Assembly (NCBI GenBank): GCA_035578175.1 | Contig: JAQMRL010000001.1 | Location: 434,509,545-434,573,544, forward strand | Direction of reading: 5' to 3' | Source of the DNA: Catonia carolina | Taxonomy: Eukaryota; Arthropoda; Insecta; Hemiptera; Achilidae | DNA: 64,000 bases | Shown: piece by piece, positions 10,241-21,700 of the stretch | How the letters are laid out: every line of letters begins with the position of its first letter | How positions within the stretch are numbered: position 1 is the stretch's first letter | Notes under the pieces: generated by a model | Told to the model about the DNA's origin: nothing | Database searches by the model: none | The model's input: only the letters and a program-made list of their open reading frames with translations | Translations under genes and position numbers: made by a program

Positions 10241-12459
10241 CAAAATTATTGTCTTTCAACAGAATGAAATAATTTTTCTCATGGGTTGGCAATAGCTGCT
10301 TATTAACTATTTTATTCGATACTGAAAATAATAAATAATGAAATTAAAATAACAAAGATGTTACCCATTACGAACAAATTTGCTTGAATGGCCTCAGTTT
10401 TATTCAATGCATAATTTCGTTCAATGAATCCATACAGTTCTAGAAGCTGTTTTAATCTTTTTTGAGGAGAAGAAGACGATACCATAAGGAAAAAAGTTTG
10501 GGACATCCGATGAACCGTTGGAAGGATCAATTAGAATGACGGATGACGTAAATCTGCTGTTTAAACGTCTGTTACTTTATAGTTGCGAGGAGGAAGACTT
10601 TTTTTAATTATTATATGAAGTTTATGGTGCATCACGAAAGAAAGCATGAAAACCCATCTTAAAAACCATTCGAAATACAATTTTATTCAGAAAATTCACG
10701 AGGAGGAAAGTAAAGCCGAAACTGATAGTTTTTTTTATCTATTTATCCTTTCTTCCCGACCGTATTTTTTCTTATATCTGAAAAAATTTAAGGGGACCCG
10801 GAATGCCTATCTTCGTAATGTTAATGTAAGTAACATTTTCTCAAAAACTGTTAAGAGTTACCCTATCCAATTTTCTTGTGGTTACTTTTTTGGCTATTTT
10901 ACACCTACTGAGTTAATAGCATCCTGATATATTTTTAGGAAGATAAGATATTTTGTTTTGAAATTACCACTTTTGAAAATCATAACTTTTTGCCTATTGA
11001 AGAGGAAATAAATATTAACACACTTTATTTTATTGTAATATTAACTCAGTACATTGAAATTAAGGTATTAAAGGCTGTGCAAAAATTGCATTAAAATCCA
11101 CTCACAGTTGGCTGAGAAAATGTTCCTTACGAGTCAAAAATTGCTATTTACGGGAAACAAGAAAAAACTAAAAGAGAATACATTATACATTAATAATTCA
11201 ATATGTTATTTTTTACAGTTCACATGTTAATATATTATATTCACAGGTGGTCTGGTGCTAACTTAACGTTTTAAAACAAAAAAATATCGCACAAAATAAA
11301 AAAATTACGTATTTATCTATTGCCATTCTAAAAAAATAGAGATGTTACGCAAATGGTAACATTTAAAAAATAATGTAAGGATTCAACACATTTTTAATTT
11401 TAAAAAAACTGCAAAACCCCCAAAAAATTATACTTACATCGTTGGATGCAGAAAACTCTGAATTTTAATAATTTCCAAAAAACCGGAAGTGTGAAAATTT
11501 TCAATTTCTTTCGTTCCGGATACCCTGAAAGAGGGAATTAAAGAGAGAAGATATTCTTTCATCGTGAAAGTAAAAATTGAAAAGGGGTTTCAAGAAATCT
11601 AATTCCATTTTACCTTTAAAAATTGTATTTTATTACCAAAATAGTAATGATAAGGAATTCTGTACGCCAAGATATTCTCAGAGAAATATAAGCTAGTTCT
11701 AAACTAAAATAAACATTTCAGTGGGGATACCAGTTCAAGTAAACAAGTTGAAAATGAGAACGACAATTACGGAGATGTCTATGGACACCTGCTGATTTTA
11801 TAAATAAGAATAGTACACAAGGAAATTATTCGGTTATAAAAACCTCTCTGTACCCTCTATTATATTCCACTCAAAAAAGGAATTATTAGAAATTTAAAGA
11901 ACAAGCGTTAAATCAACTCAAGAAATATAAGTTCTCTTTTCAATTTTCGTCTTCATCTTGTTTTATTTTCTTAACATCTTCATTTTAAAGACCTCTTTAA
12001 TAGAAAACGAGAGAACTGGTGCTGTCTTTCAACTTAAACATGCGTAATAAAACTAGAACATCTTTTAAGTAAAAGGAAGTACGTCTTGTTTTATGTAATT
12101 TAAAACGAGTGGTGTAAAAGAGTTCTAAAAGAATTTTACTTTTCTTTTCACACGTAAATACTTCTGCACTATTTGAGTAAAGAAAATACTTACAAGCAAA
12201 CTAATTACACTGACCTTCCATTTGACCAGACTTTATAAGTCCGGGACAGGTCCGAAAAAACGAAAATGCGGAGGAATGAGAAATGCGAATTAAGTAATAC
12301 ATACTATCAGTGTGGATATGAAAAACATAATAATAAAAGTTAATTGTAGTATGGCTTTATTATGAAATTAAAAAAACGTATTTTATAAAATAAATTGACA
12401 GGCGATTCAATTTTTAGTTAAATTTTCATTTAACGCTTTATTTTATTTTAAACTTTATT
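10241..12459. other. Long AT-rich stretch without recognised features
   Basis: No terminal repeats, RNA-like heads or protein motifs could be recognised. Small frames, such as 93 residues at 10646-10927, have no family signature and are of a length expected by chance. Confidence 0.4.
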
Positions 12460-12469
12460 TATTACTAGT

Positions 12470-12686
12470 TGGGGCATATCTTAAGACATCCAGGTATTGG
12501 TCTATCAGTAACGGAGGGTAATATTGAGGGAGTGAAATTGTAGGGGGAGGCAAAGGTTAGAATATATAAAACAAATTATAAAAGATGTAGGGTGTAACAG
12601 GTATGTAGATATGAAACGACTTACTCAAGATAGAGCAGCTTGGAGAACTGCACCAAACCAGTTGAGAGACTGATGACAGAAAAAAA
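12470..12686 (+). mobile_element. LINE family L3, 5'-truncated copy with target duplication
   Basis: Matches the last 217 bases of the L3 copy at 26.1-26.55 kb, including 'ttaagacatccaggtattgg' and the end 'gagagactgatgaca'. It is bounded by a perfect duplication, tattactagt (12460-12469 and 12687-12696). One base insertion after 'gagtgaaat' breaks the frame. Typical of a very short 5'-truncated LINE insertion. Confidence 0.88.
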
Positions 12687-12857
12687 TATTACTAGTAATT
12701 TTTTTACTCCACCTTATTATAGCTAAGAACACTCTTGATCAAGTTACCTTCCAAACAAAAAAACTAATCATCCGTTTGGAAGCTACCATGCACAGACAGA
12801 TACACAAATACACACGTTAAACTTATGAAACCCCTCTGTTTTGGTCGGGGATAAAAA

Positions 12858-12962
12858 ATTGCTACCTTTACTAGAATTTGAACCACGGAACCTTCGTCTC
12901 CGTACATGAGCTGTCAAACAGCTGACACGCGGCGACGACTTTATCTACACTAACCCGGTCGT
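12858..12962 (-). repeat. SINE-T tRNA-like head only
   Basis: Inverse of the SINE-T head: 'ctagaatttgaacc' is the inverse of the B-box region and 'ctaacccggt' that of the 5' end. The body is missing. Confidence 0.75.
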
Positions 12963-12978
12963 TTTACCTCTCTAACGT

Positions 12979-13382
12979 CTACATTAGCAGTACCTACAGT
13001 TCAGCCGTTCTAAGTTTGCTCCTAATGTAAACAAATAATGACGTCACTGAGCATGCGCATTATATCTAAATGTGTACACGCTGATTAAAAAGTAACAACT
13101 AAATACTTTCAAAAGTGTTCAAATACAAAATACTTCTAAAAGTATTTTTATAAATTAAATTGTTAGGCCTACATCATATCACGACTGATGTTTTTAGTAC
13201 TTTAAGTACTTATAATTTAAAAAATAGTTATCTTAATAGGAATACGACATCCATAAAGTCACGGACTCTAGCGTGCACCCTGTAGTAGCTGGTTTTGGTT
13301 TGTTGACAGTAGGAGCAAACTTAGAGCGGCTGAACTATAGTCTAATTGAAGAACAGTCGGACGTTAAACCAAAGAAAAAAAA
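12979..13382 (+). mobile_element. SINE-C, 5'-truncated, split by a MITE
   Basis: The outer parts match the 3' end of SINE-C: 'tctacattagcagtacc' to the left of the MITE and 'agaacagtcggacgttaaac' plus an A-rich tail to the right. The flanking repeats are ttacctctctaacgt and ttacctctaacgt, a target duplication with a two-base difference. The MITE at 12997-13337 therefore inserted after the SINE. Confidence 0.75.
12997..13337 (+). mobile_element. MITE1 copy 1, TA-flanked
   Basis: Terminal inverted repeats CAGTTCAGCCGTTCTAAGTT and the inverse of ...CTTAGAGCGGCTGAACTA extend for about 30 bases, with TA on both sides (12995-12996 and 13338-13339). The interior holds several short AT palindromes ('aatacttttaaaagtattt' type, 'tagtactttaagtacttata'). 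No coding capacity. A second copy in inverse orientation is at 34783-35121. Confidence 0.88.
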
Positions 13383-13450
13383 TTACCTCTAACGTAAACA
13401 TACAATTTTTTTTTTGGCTATATAAGATTTTTTTTGCACTGTATAAAATT

Positions 13451-13779
13451 GACCCACCGGGTTGGTATGGAGGTAAAGTTGTCGCCGTGAGTCAGCTGTT
13501 TAACAGTTGATTTTTCGAGACGAAGGTTCCTGGTTCAAATTCTAGTAAAGATAAGAGTTACTTTTATACGGATTTGAATATAGACAGTGGTTTCCAGTGT
13601 ACTTTGATGGTAGGGGTTCAATTAACCATACTCTCTCAGGATTGGCGGCCAGGGTCTGTACATGACTACACCTCATTTACACGTTATACACATCATCTTC
13701 TTCTCATTGGGTCATCGGGTTGCTTATTGTTCTCAATTCAACAGATTGAAACTTACACGCATTAGGAATTAAAAAGAAA
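13451..13779 (+). mobile_element. SINE-T copy 2, complete
   Basis: Same head and body as copy 1, with A-box-like TGGTATGGAGG and B-box GGTTCAAATTC. A perfect 13-base duplication, actgtataaaatt, lies at 13438-13450 and 13780-13792. An open frame of 63 residues across the body has no meaning. Confidence 0.92.
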
Positions 13780-13984
13780 ACTGTATAAAATTACCAACAA
13801 GCAAATTTGATAAAAAAAGGATAAAAATATTGACAAATTTTAAGAGATTGAGGAGCTCGCTGCCCATTGACAGTACTCCAACCGTAATCATTAAGTTAGT
13901 TCATAATTTACTTAATTTTATTTTGTTTAACTTTAATTTTGACGTCTCATGATATCCCTACTCCTGGTCGTTTCAGTCTTCGTA

Positions 13985-14490
13985 TAGGGCAGTTGGTAAA
14001 TTTGGTGTGTTTAGGTCAACAAAGCTGGTTTGGATTATTGGGTAATTTCTTTTTAAATCGTGTGTATGCGTAGGAACATATCGTTGATATATGGGACGTT
14101 TAAGTCCGTGTATAGTGTATCGTGTGTTACGTAAAAGGGAGCACTAATTATCTCTCTTAACAATTTGGACTGAAAGCGTTGTATTTTCAAAATGACCGAC
14201 GGTTTGGCACAACAGTAAATTTGGCTGCTATACATCCAAACGGGTCTAAGGTAACACTTATAAACTAGTAGTTTTAGATGAAGTGGGAGTTTAGAAGATC
14301 TGGAAATCAACGAATACAGTTGTTTACGTCTAGCGTCCAAAGTTTTTCGCGTTTCGTTAACATGTTGGTTCCACGTTAGTCTTTTGTCGATGTAGAGACC
14401 AAGATAATTTATTCCGTCATGTTGAGGAAGTGGCACACCATACAAATAGACAACATACAACTGATATAAAATGAACAAAAATTTTTCGTT
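13985..14490 (-). pseudogene. Jockey-like non-LTR retrotransposon, ORF2 fragment
   Basis: The minus-strand frame 14053-14478 reads GINYLGLYIDKRLTWNQHV (the end of the reverse transcriptase, 'YLG..LD..LTW..HI'), then LLVYKCYLRPVWMYSSQIY, IQRFQSKLLREI and LNVPYI. It then shifts frame toward an end resembling 'NTPNLPTALYED'. The polymerase core with its YADD-type motif is not present, so the piece is 5'-truncated. It is a different subfamily from the copy at 9.8 kb. Confidence 0.85.
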
Positions 14491-14494
14491 ATTT

Positions 14495-14660
14495 TTAAGT
14501 TCTACAGAGGTTGATTTTCATTTTGCGTTATTCACTCATGATTAAAATCAGGTTATGTATATAATTTTATATTGTTTACTCATGATTAAACATAAGTTTT
14601 ATTTTTATTATTTACATTGACAAGAAAAAGATGTGTGAGTGTTTCATACAACATTTCACA
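14495..14660 (+). repeat. Repeat family M, terminal fragment
   Basis: Corresponds to the last 160 bases of family M: 'ttgattttcattttgcgttattcactcatgatta', followed by a diverged 'ttgacaagaaaaagatgtgtgagtgtttca'. It abuts the Jockey fragment. Confidence 0.65.
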
Positions 14661-14664
14661 CAAC

Positions 14665-15410
14665 ATCACTTAATACTGAAAGGTTCTGAAGTACCTTACG
14701 AATTTAAATTTGTTTAAAAATCGTATATTAAAATCTGTTTACAATGCCGTATTAAATATTCTACAATAGTTTTAGATTGAAATATAAATAATTTACGAGT
14801 AACTATAAATATATTTAACGTTGTAAAATCATAAAACTGATGAACAATGTATCTTCATTTCGTGTGCAGATACAAACGTAATGACTAGGCCTATACTGTA
14901 AAATACGAAACAAGTTATCTAGATGCAGTTATACAAGTTTTATGATCAATCGATTATATGCAATTATATTGAATGCATTTTTGTACCCCAAGAAGTACCC
15001 ACTGCATAATGATTCACTTGAAGGTACTACGGTGAATTCTGGACATGTTCATTACTCATACCTTTATTTATTATCGCTGTAATAACTAAGAACTAAACAA
15101 ATTGTTTTCTTACAATATGAGCGTTAGACAAATAACCTACTGTTGAATATCCCTCGATATGACTGACAGTTTTCTTATGTACCGCCAGTAAATTTTCAAT
15201 ATTGGTTATCATGCACAGAATAATAATTACCAATATTTAATAATGTACTTACACATTTTTTTTAATTATTGTCCAGATAGGATCACACAATTCTTTAAAT
15301 AAACTTACCTTTATTTAAGTTAATTTTTTGTTTGTTTATTTATTTATTTATAATGGTCGCTTCAACATCAAGGTCATTAGCGGCCACAACGAAAAAACAA
15401 AGTTTTAGAT
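14665..15410. other. No gene seen; possible LINE 3' end at the right edge
   Basis: AT-rich and mostly featureless. At about 15353-15395 the words 'atggtcgcttcaacatcaaggtcattagcggcc' after a (TTTA)n run look like a repeat end, but no second copy occurs in this window. Confidence 0.35.
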
Positions 15411-15414
15411 AATA

Positions 15415-16337
15415 CGAGGTGTGGTTATTAAATAACGAGACTGATGTAATAAATTTTATTTTTATTTTCTACATAAACACTTATTGTCACCTTCAATATA
15501 CAATCCTTCTCTATCCCTAAAACGCTCCATGCGAATTTTCCATTGTTGCAAACAGTGCTAGAAGTCATCTTCTATCAGCTCTTTCAGGACACGTGCCGCT
15601 TTCTCTTTTACAGCTTCCACAGACTCAAATATTGTCCATTTTAATGTAGATTCACCTTAGGGAACAGGTAGAAGATAATAACATCTGATAAAACGTGGTT
15701 TTTTACTTATGATCCGCAAATGAAGCGCCAATCCATGCACTGGAAGAGCCGAACTTCACCGAGAGCCAAAAAATCTCGAATGAGCAGTCAAAATTTAAAG
15801 CAATGATGGTTGATTTTTTTGATATCCATGGGATTGTGTACCTCCATTGGGTTCATGAAGGTCAAACAATTAATCAATATTACTACCTTGAGGTACTTTC
15901 TAAACTACTTAAAAGAGTAAGGAACAAACGCCCCGAAATGTGGAAGGACAAATCATGGGTTCTCCACCAACACAATGCGCCAGCTCATTCCGCGTTATCT
16001 GTCAAGAGGTTCCTAGCCAAGTGCAGCTTCTCAGTGTTAGAACATCCACCTTATTCAACAGATCTTGCACCATGTGACTTCTACCTGTTCCCTAAGGTGA
16101 AATCTGCATTAAAAGGAACAAGATTTGAGTCTGTGGAAGCTGTAAAAGAGAAAGCGGCACGTGTCCTGAAGGAGCTGATAGAAGATGACTTCCAGCACTG
16201 TTAACAACAATGGAAAATTCGCATGGCGATTTGTAAGGATAGAGAAGGAGTTTATATTGAAGGTAACAATAAGTGATTATGTATAAAATTAAATTAAAGT
16301 TTTTACGTCAGTCTCGTTATTTAATAGCCACACCTCG
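15415..16337 (+). mobile_element. Rearranged mariner, palindromic derivative, copy 2
   Basis: Bounded by CGAGGTGTGGTTATTAAATA and its inverse, with TA on both sides (15413-15414 and 16338-16339). It is 923 bases long. The left 260 bases (15415-15674) are an inverted copy of the right 261 (16077-16337), joined at the same internal point as in copy 1. The best-preserved member of the group here. Confidence 0.93.
15803..16204 (+). pseudogene. Mariner transposase, C-terminal half (DD34D type), inactive
   Basis: The frame reads FFDIHGIVYLHWVHEGQTINQYYYLEVL, then WVLHQHNAPAHSALSVKRFL, then EHPPYSTDLAPCDFYLFPKVKSALKGTRF. Thirty-four residues separate the position of the second catalytic aspartate from the final one in LAPCD, as in mariner. 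At the second position the D of 'QDNAPAH' is H, so a catalytic residue is lost. The N-terminal helix-turn-helix half and the first aspartate region are outside the open frame, because the 5' end of the element was replaced. The last codons run into the right inverted arm. Confidence 0.9.
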
Positions 16338-16419
16338 TATGTTTAGGGTAAGGGCCATGTCTGCTGAAATTCTATAACCATTATCAATATCCATTAAAAT
16401 AATGCCCATGATACACGAA

Positions 16420-17092
16420 AAAAAAATCTGGTGTGAAACGTTTACACGGCTTTCTCTTGTCAATGTAAATAATGAACAATATTACGTATGTTTAATCATT
16501 AGTAAATAATGTAAAAAATGTAACCTAATTTTAATCTAAAGTGAATGACGCAAAATGAAAATCAATCTCTGTAGAATTTAAAAATATGAAAAATCATTAA
16601 TTGACGTTAAACTAACGTTATAGAAAAGTTTGAAAAAAGTTACAATTTTTTTAATTTTCTACAACTTTAATTACATACATTTTTGCCGTAAATGCATATT
16701 AAGGTCCCAATCTTTAAAAAATAACTTTTTACTTCAAGAGCAAAGCCTACCTAAGAATTTCAGCAGACATGGCGTTTACCCTACCTTGTAAATAAAATAA
16801 AATGTAATAAATAAGGTGATTATAAGAAAATCGTAACAATTTTTGAGAAAATCGCAAAAAGTTAAAAATTTCACGAATAAACTACTACTACCGGTTGACT
16901 GATTTTGATGAATATGTTCGTGTTGGTCCCATTGTGGTACCTAACTTAATTTTCAATTTTCAACTTCGTACGCAAAGATTTTTTTCAGTTCAGAGTTTTT
17001 GAAATTGTGTATTTCTAGTGAAAACTCGATTTTGAAAAATTGACATGAAAATAATACTTTCCTTCGCTATAAATTTATTCATATAGGGCATG
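16420..17092 (-). mobile_element. Repeat family M, nearly complete but internally deleted
   Basis: Begins 'aaatctggtgtgaaacgtttacacggctttctcttg', runs through the 'ctacaacttt' units, 'tgacatgaaaataatactttccttc', and ends 'cataggg.catgagaaa'. The microsatellite and one internal unit are missing. Confidence 0.75.
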
Positions 17093-17350
17093 AGAAAATA
17101 AAAATATTTAAGAAATAGCAAGTAGTAAGAAAATTCATCAAAATGTCTTATATTTAAAAAAAATGTTTTTTTAAATGAATGTGAGAAGTTGCATACTTGT
17201 ATAATTGCAATCAATAATTGCACACAATAATATAATAGAATTTGAGCAAATTGATGCATAACATCAAATCAGGCTGTACATCTTCCGAGAGTACGACCAA
17301 AAATCTAAATTTTTAGATCACTAAATTTGTTAGCGACTGACTTACCTTGT

Positions 17351-17850
17351 TTAAATTGTGTGGTTGTTTTGGTCATCAGCCAAAAGACTGGTTTGAACCT
17401 GTAGAGGTTTTACTAAATAAATTGAGTAGTGAGGTGGTTTACCATTGCCTTCCACTCTGGGTAGAAAAGTACGATTATCAGCATGCCGGGCCCTCTGAAA
17501 AGGACATATTTTCCACTCTGCAAATGACACCTTCATTTCATTCACCACAGGGTCTGGCTGGATAAGGAAATTCATTACTTTGAGAGGAGACAACTCTGAT
17601 TAGTGTCTTTTGCACCTCTACCTCTTCTGTTCTTAAATGATTCAGTCATTTAATTGGCTGACCATGTGACAAGAAACAGAACTATTTATTTATTTTAGCC
17701 CTCCAACCAACTGATTAAGTGTAGTGGTGAATGAAGTGAAGGTGTCGTTCGCAGAGTGGAAAATATGTGCTTTTCAGAGGGTCCGGCATGCTGATAAGCG
17801 TAGTTTTCCACCCAGAGAGGAAGGCAATGGTAAACCACCTCACTCCTTAC
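17351..17850 (-). mobile_element. SINE-A copy 2 with an attached inverted fragment
   Basis: From 17351 the sequence is the inverse of SINE-A up to about 17716. From 17719 to about 17850 it continues as a SINE-A piece in the opposite orientation ('gtggtgaatgaagtgaaggtgtcg' to 'accacctcactcc'). The whole block is flanked by acttaccttgt (17340-17350 and 17851-17861), so it appears to have entered as one unit. Confidence 0.75.
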
Positions 17851-17868
17851 ACTTACCTTGTATAAAAT

Positions 17869-18280
17869 GTGTGGTTGTTTCGGTCATCAGCTAAAAGGCT
17901 GGTTTGAACCTTTAAAGGTTTTACTAAGTAAATTGAGGAGTGAGGTGATTTACCGGTGATTTACCAATGCCTTCCTCTCTGGGTGGAAAAGTACGCTTCT
18001 CAGCATGCCGGGCCCTCTGAAAAGCACATATTTTCCACTCTGTAAATGCCACCTTCACTTCATTCACCACAGGGTCTGGCTGTACACTGAAATTCATTAC
18101 TTTCAGAGGAGACAACTCTGATTAGTGTCTTTAGCACCTCTACCTCTTCTGTTCTTAAGTGATTCAGTTATTTAATTGGCTGACCATGTGATAAGAAACA
18201 GAACTATTTATTTATTTTAGCCCTCCAACCAAATAATTGAGTATAAATAATTTGACACCCCACCTCTCTGGTATGGGCAT
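17869..18280 (-). mobile_element. SINE-A copy 3
   Basis: Complete inverse SINE-A, from 'gtggttgtttcggtcatcagc' to 'ctctggtatgggca'. A perfect 11-base duplication, ttgtataaaat, lies at 17858-17868 and 18281-18291. The left duplication overlaps the right flank of copy 2, so copy 3 entered later, at the edge of copy 2. Confidence 0.9.
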
Positions 18281-18291
18281 TTGTATAAAAT

Positions 18292-18640
18292 AATAGACAC
18301 AATAACTTACTATAGTATTTATCTGCAATTTATTGTTTTTGTTTTTTAGGTTGAAGAATCTACTTGGTGTTTGCGTTTCTGTAAGGAGAGGCCTACAACC
18401 TTTAGTAAAGTTGAAACTTACTCTACACGCTGCAGTGCGCGTTCACACTGCAGGATCTTGCATGTAAATAAAATATTCTATGTAAATTGTATGCAATGAT
18501 TAAGATTATTCCAGTTTTCTTGCAACAAGTTCTAGGGCCCAGAATAATAATTAGAAAACAGTACCTGTTTTCAGGTTTGATCACTGGATGTATTACATGG
18601 ATAAAATTTTATCAAATTAAGTATATTTTATAACTTACTG
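18292..18640. other. No feature identified
   Basis: Moderately AT-rich. A segment near 18340-18470 has balanced composition ('aggagaggcctacaacc', 'cacgctgcagtgcgcg') but no frame or repeat could be assigned. Confidence 0.35.
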
Positions 18641-18644
18641 TACG

Positions 18645-18715
18645 TACTTACTTGATCACTTCGGTGGCGCCAACTACTAACTAGATGTCCCAGGTTCGAA
18701 TCGCATCCAAGATTT
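18645..18715 (+). repeat. tRNA-like SINE head
   Basis: A B-box-like GGTTCGAATCG (about 18692-18702) follows an A-box-like 'tcggtggcgcc' by 30 bases. Pairing of the arms is poor. Read as a tRNA-derived repeat, not a working tRNA. Confidence 0.45.
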
Positions 18716-18913
18716 TGTAAATATATGTACGCACTGTTACCGCAGTTATTAGTGACTAAGGACGTTCTTCTTCTTCCATTTTAAAATAGGGATACGTTCT
18801 ATTTTATTTCTCAAACGATACCTCGTGTGGGACTGATGACCAACAATTGTATTTCTATCGTTTTAAGGCCCTACCAAGTTATTTATTCATTTAATTTACG
18901 GTTCGTAAAATAT

Positions 18914-19307
18914 AAGTATGCCCTTAACAGGCAAGTGGAGTGTTAAATTATTTGCACTATATCTGCTAGTTCCAGGGCTAAAAAAACAGTTCTGTTTTTC
19001 ATCACATGATGAGCCGATAATATGACTGAAGCATTTAAGAACAGAAGAGGTAAAGTTGTAAAAGACACTAGTCTGAGTTATCTCTTCTGAGAGATATTTC
19101 ATTATACAGCCAGATCTTGTGGTGAATAAAATGAAGGTGTCTTTTGCAGGGTGGAAAGTAAATGATTTTCACCGAGCCTGGCATGCTGATAAGCATATTT
19201 TTCCATTCAATAAGGAAGGCATGGTAAACCACCACACTACTAGTTTTACTAAGTAAAGCCTCTAGAGGTTCAAACCAGCCTTTCGGCTGATGACCTAAAC
19301 AACAACA
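18914..19307 (+). mobile_element. SINE-A copy 4
   Basis: Starts at the 'gcccttaacaggc' hairpin and ends 'gcctttcggctgatgacctaaacaacaacaa'. Short flanking repeats 'aatata' are visible, but the duplication is not longer than that. The interior is typical of the family. Confidence 0.85.
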
Positions 19308-19624
19308 AATATATTGTCGTTATTTATCCACAGAAAAAAGCGTGTAATTGTTTAACTCAGACTGAATTCGTAAAATATCTTAGTATTTTGTTTGAATAAT
19401 GTTACAGGTTTGTTAGGCGAAATTTTTCATACAACTCTCAATAGTTTTTATGAATAGACCTATTTATTAAATAGTAACTAACTACGTACTTTAATGTGGC
19501 GATATTCTTCCTTTACTACATTATTAATATTTTCCTGTAGGCTTATTATGTCACTTAAGAAGTGGTTTTTAGTGTCCTATAATTGTAGTTTGTTGAAAAT
19601 GATACTAATACTATAATTTTCTTT

Positions 19625-19940
19625 ATCCCTAATGTGTGTACATTGAAATCTGTTCAATTTTGAGCAATAAGCAACCCCATAACCCAATGAAATGAGAATA
19701 ATAATGACGTGTAAATGAGGAGTAGTCTATTACAAACCCAGGCCGTCCATAGCTGAGAAAGTATGGTTAATTGAGCCCAACCATCAAAGTACACCGGTAA
19801 CCATTGTAAAGTATACAAATCCGTATAAAAGTAACTACCTTTAGTACGATTTGAACTACTGAACCCTTCGTTTCCGTACATCAGTTGTAAAACAGCTGAC
19901 TCGCGGCGAAGACTTTACCACTAGACCAACCCGGTGGGTT
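19625..19940 (-). mobile_element. SINE-T copy 3
   Basis: Complete inverse SINE-T, ending 'agaccaacccggtgggtt', with the B-box inverse near 19846-19860. No clear target duplication could be read, so it is probably older than copies 1 and 2. Confidence 0.85.
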
Positions 19941-20117
19941 AAATACGTATAATAATATTTTTAATAATTACTCGTCCCTCCTTTTTCCTTGCCACCATAA
20001 AGTCCCCATCACTTCTTCTTAAAAACTAGTTCAATTTTAAACAGTGCATTCAAATCACCGAATTTTTGACCTGATAAATAACCAGATATTCAAAGTTCTA
20101 TGAAGCTGTACTAAAAG

Positions 20118-20167
20118 GGTGTTGCAGAAGAACTGCATCAAACCAGTCGAGAGACTGGTGACAAAAA
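20118..20167 (+). mobile_element. LINE family L3, 50-base insertion with target duplication
   Basis: Only the last 50 bases of the L3 family are present ('ttgcagaagaactgcatcaa...gagagactggtgac'). They are flanked by actaaaag at 20110-20117 and 20168-20175. An extreme 5' truncation. Confidence 0.75.
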
Positions 20168-20239
20168 ACTAAAAGTATCTGTTTATTTTCATTTTTTGAA
20201 AGTAGATCATATTGTAGCAGGTAAAATATGATACAATGA

Positions 20240-20455
20240 AATCCTCGTCTTCTAGTGTTATCTCCTCAGTGGCCATCATGGTCCATCGAATCATATCCAC
20301 TGCAGAATAGAAAAGATCTATTGAAGTTCATTGTCTTAAATTTTTTAAGACAAGACATTTATCTTCTGCGAAGACCCCTTCTCCTTTCGATTTTCCCTGA
20401 GCAACTCATCTTTTTCACCCGGCTCATAATACGAGCAAAGTAAAAAAATTTCTTT
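20240..20455 (-). pseudogene. Probable LINE ORF2 C-terminal debris
   Basis: The minus strand reads ERRRGLRRR, then SCLKKFKTMNFN and SGYDSMDHDGH with breaks. This resembles the tail 'GRRRTSWLRNLREW...AMMIANLR' of several insect LINEs. The match is by eye and weak. Confidence 0.4.
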
Positions 20456-21514
20456 TCATGATGGTGCGTTTAGATTCTCTTTCTCTCAATGTCTTTCTTC
20501 TATTCAATAAATTTTCCTTAGTTACAATGTGTATCCAGGAGTATCTGAGCATTCGTCGGTAACACCACAATTCAAGAGCATTGAACCGCCCGTTAATATC
20601 TTCTGCTAGATTCTATAACATAATACTGTAGACATAAGATCGAAGCAACCGGGTTCTGTCTGTAAAATCTAACAGTTTACTGCACTATGTTTTTTATATT
20701 CGGTTAAATGAGGTTTTCACTTTCTTTATCCTAATCCTGATCTTTCTGGATCTATCCTACGATTTATTGAAACATCAACCAAAATTAATATTCTCGACAA
20801 GTGGTAGCACTTATCCTTCTATATTAAAAAAATCATTCCACATAATGAAATACAGTATGAAAATTACAAGTGTATTCTGTACTAAGTGTACACCTACGTA
20901 CAGGTTTAGAAGATCATTCATGATTGAGTATCGTCAATTGAAATTTAACATCCTTTTACCAAAACCTAATTTTTTATTTCTTATTAATTTCTCTTCTTCA
21001 TCCATCTCGCATGTTTTTTTTTGAAAATAACATTTTTACAAATTAACCAGAGATGGAACGAATTGGTACGAAATAAGTTTTGTAGGTCTAATTTCAGATT
21101 CGATTCCGTTAGGCAGTTAATTAAATGAGAAGACAAAATCACAGATCTGTGCTGTATGTAGGCTATCATTTGTCACATCTCATTAATTCTTTAGTCATGT
21201 TTTGTTTACGTAACGAGTTACGTATAGAACTACTGAAAAATGTCTACCCGGAACTTGAATTCGCTCCAAAATGAAAGTCCCTGAAGACTATTAGGTTTTT
21301 AAATGTCATTCACAAATTTACGAAGCATAACGTTTCACGATGGTTGGTTTATGTTGTGTATATTCTTTACGTGAAGTTTACTCTTTACTACAAAAAGTAT
21401 ATTTTTTTATGTAATTAAGTAGGATTTCTATTTATATTCTGACGTAAGAGGGAAAGAAAAGAAATTCAAAAGACAGCAATTTGCGATTTGAAGTCAAAAG
21501 TAGGCTAAGAGGGT

Positions 21515-21700
21515 AAGATTTGACGGGTGGCGGGGACCAACTAGTTGGTGGGGGACGAACTGGGTGGCCCGACGTGTGTGGCGTTCGGAGGGAGACTAGC
21601 TTGCAGCGGCAGCTCGCGAGTGCTGCCAGCCCAGCTAAGCACAACTGGAGAGAGGCTCGGCCTTTCGTACGGCCCTAACACCTCTCGTCGGAGAACGATA
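21515..21700. other. GC-rich island of unknown nature
   Basis: About 180 bases of clearly higher GC and many CpG steps than the surroundings, for example 'gtggcccgacgtgtgtggcg' and 'tcggcctttcgtacggcc'. The two overlapping frames of 70 and 80 residues on opposite strands have no recognised motif. It might be a 5' exon or promoter of an unseen gene, or the GC-rich leader of a retroelement. Confidence 0.4.

Noticed and set aside
10646..10927. A 93-residue plus-strand frame
   Set aside because: No known motif and length within chance expectation for this window.
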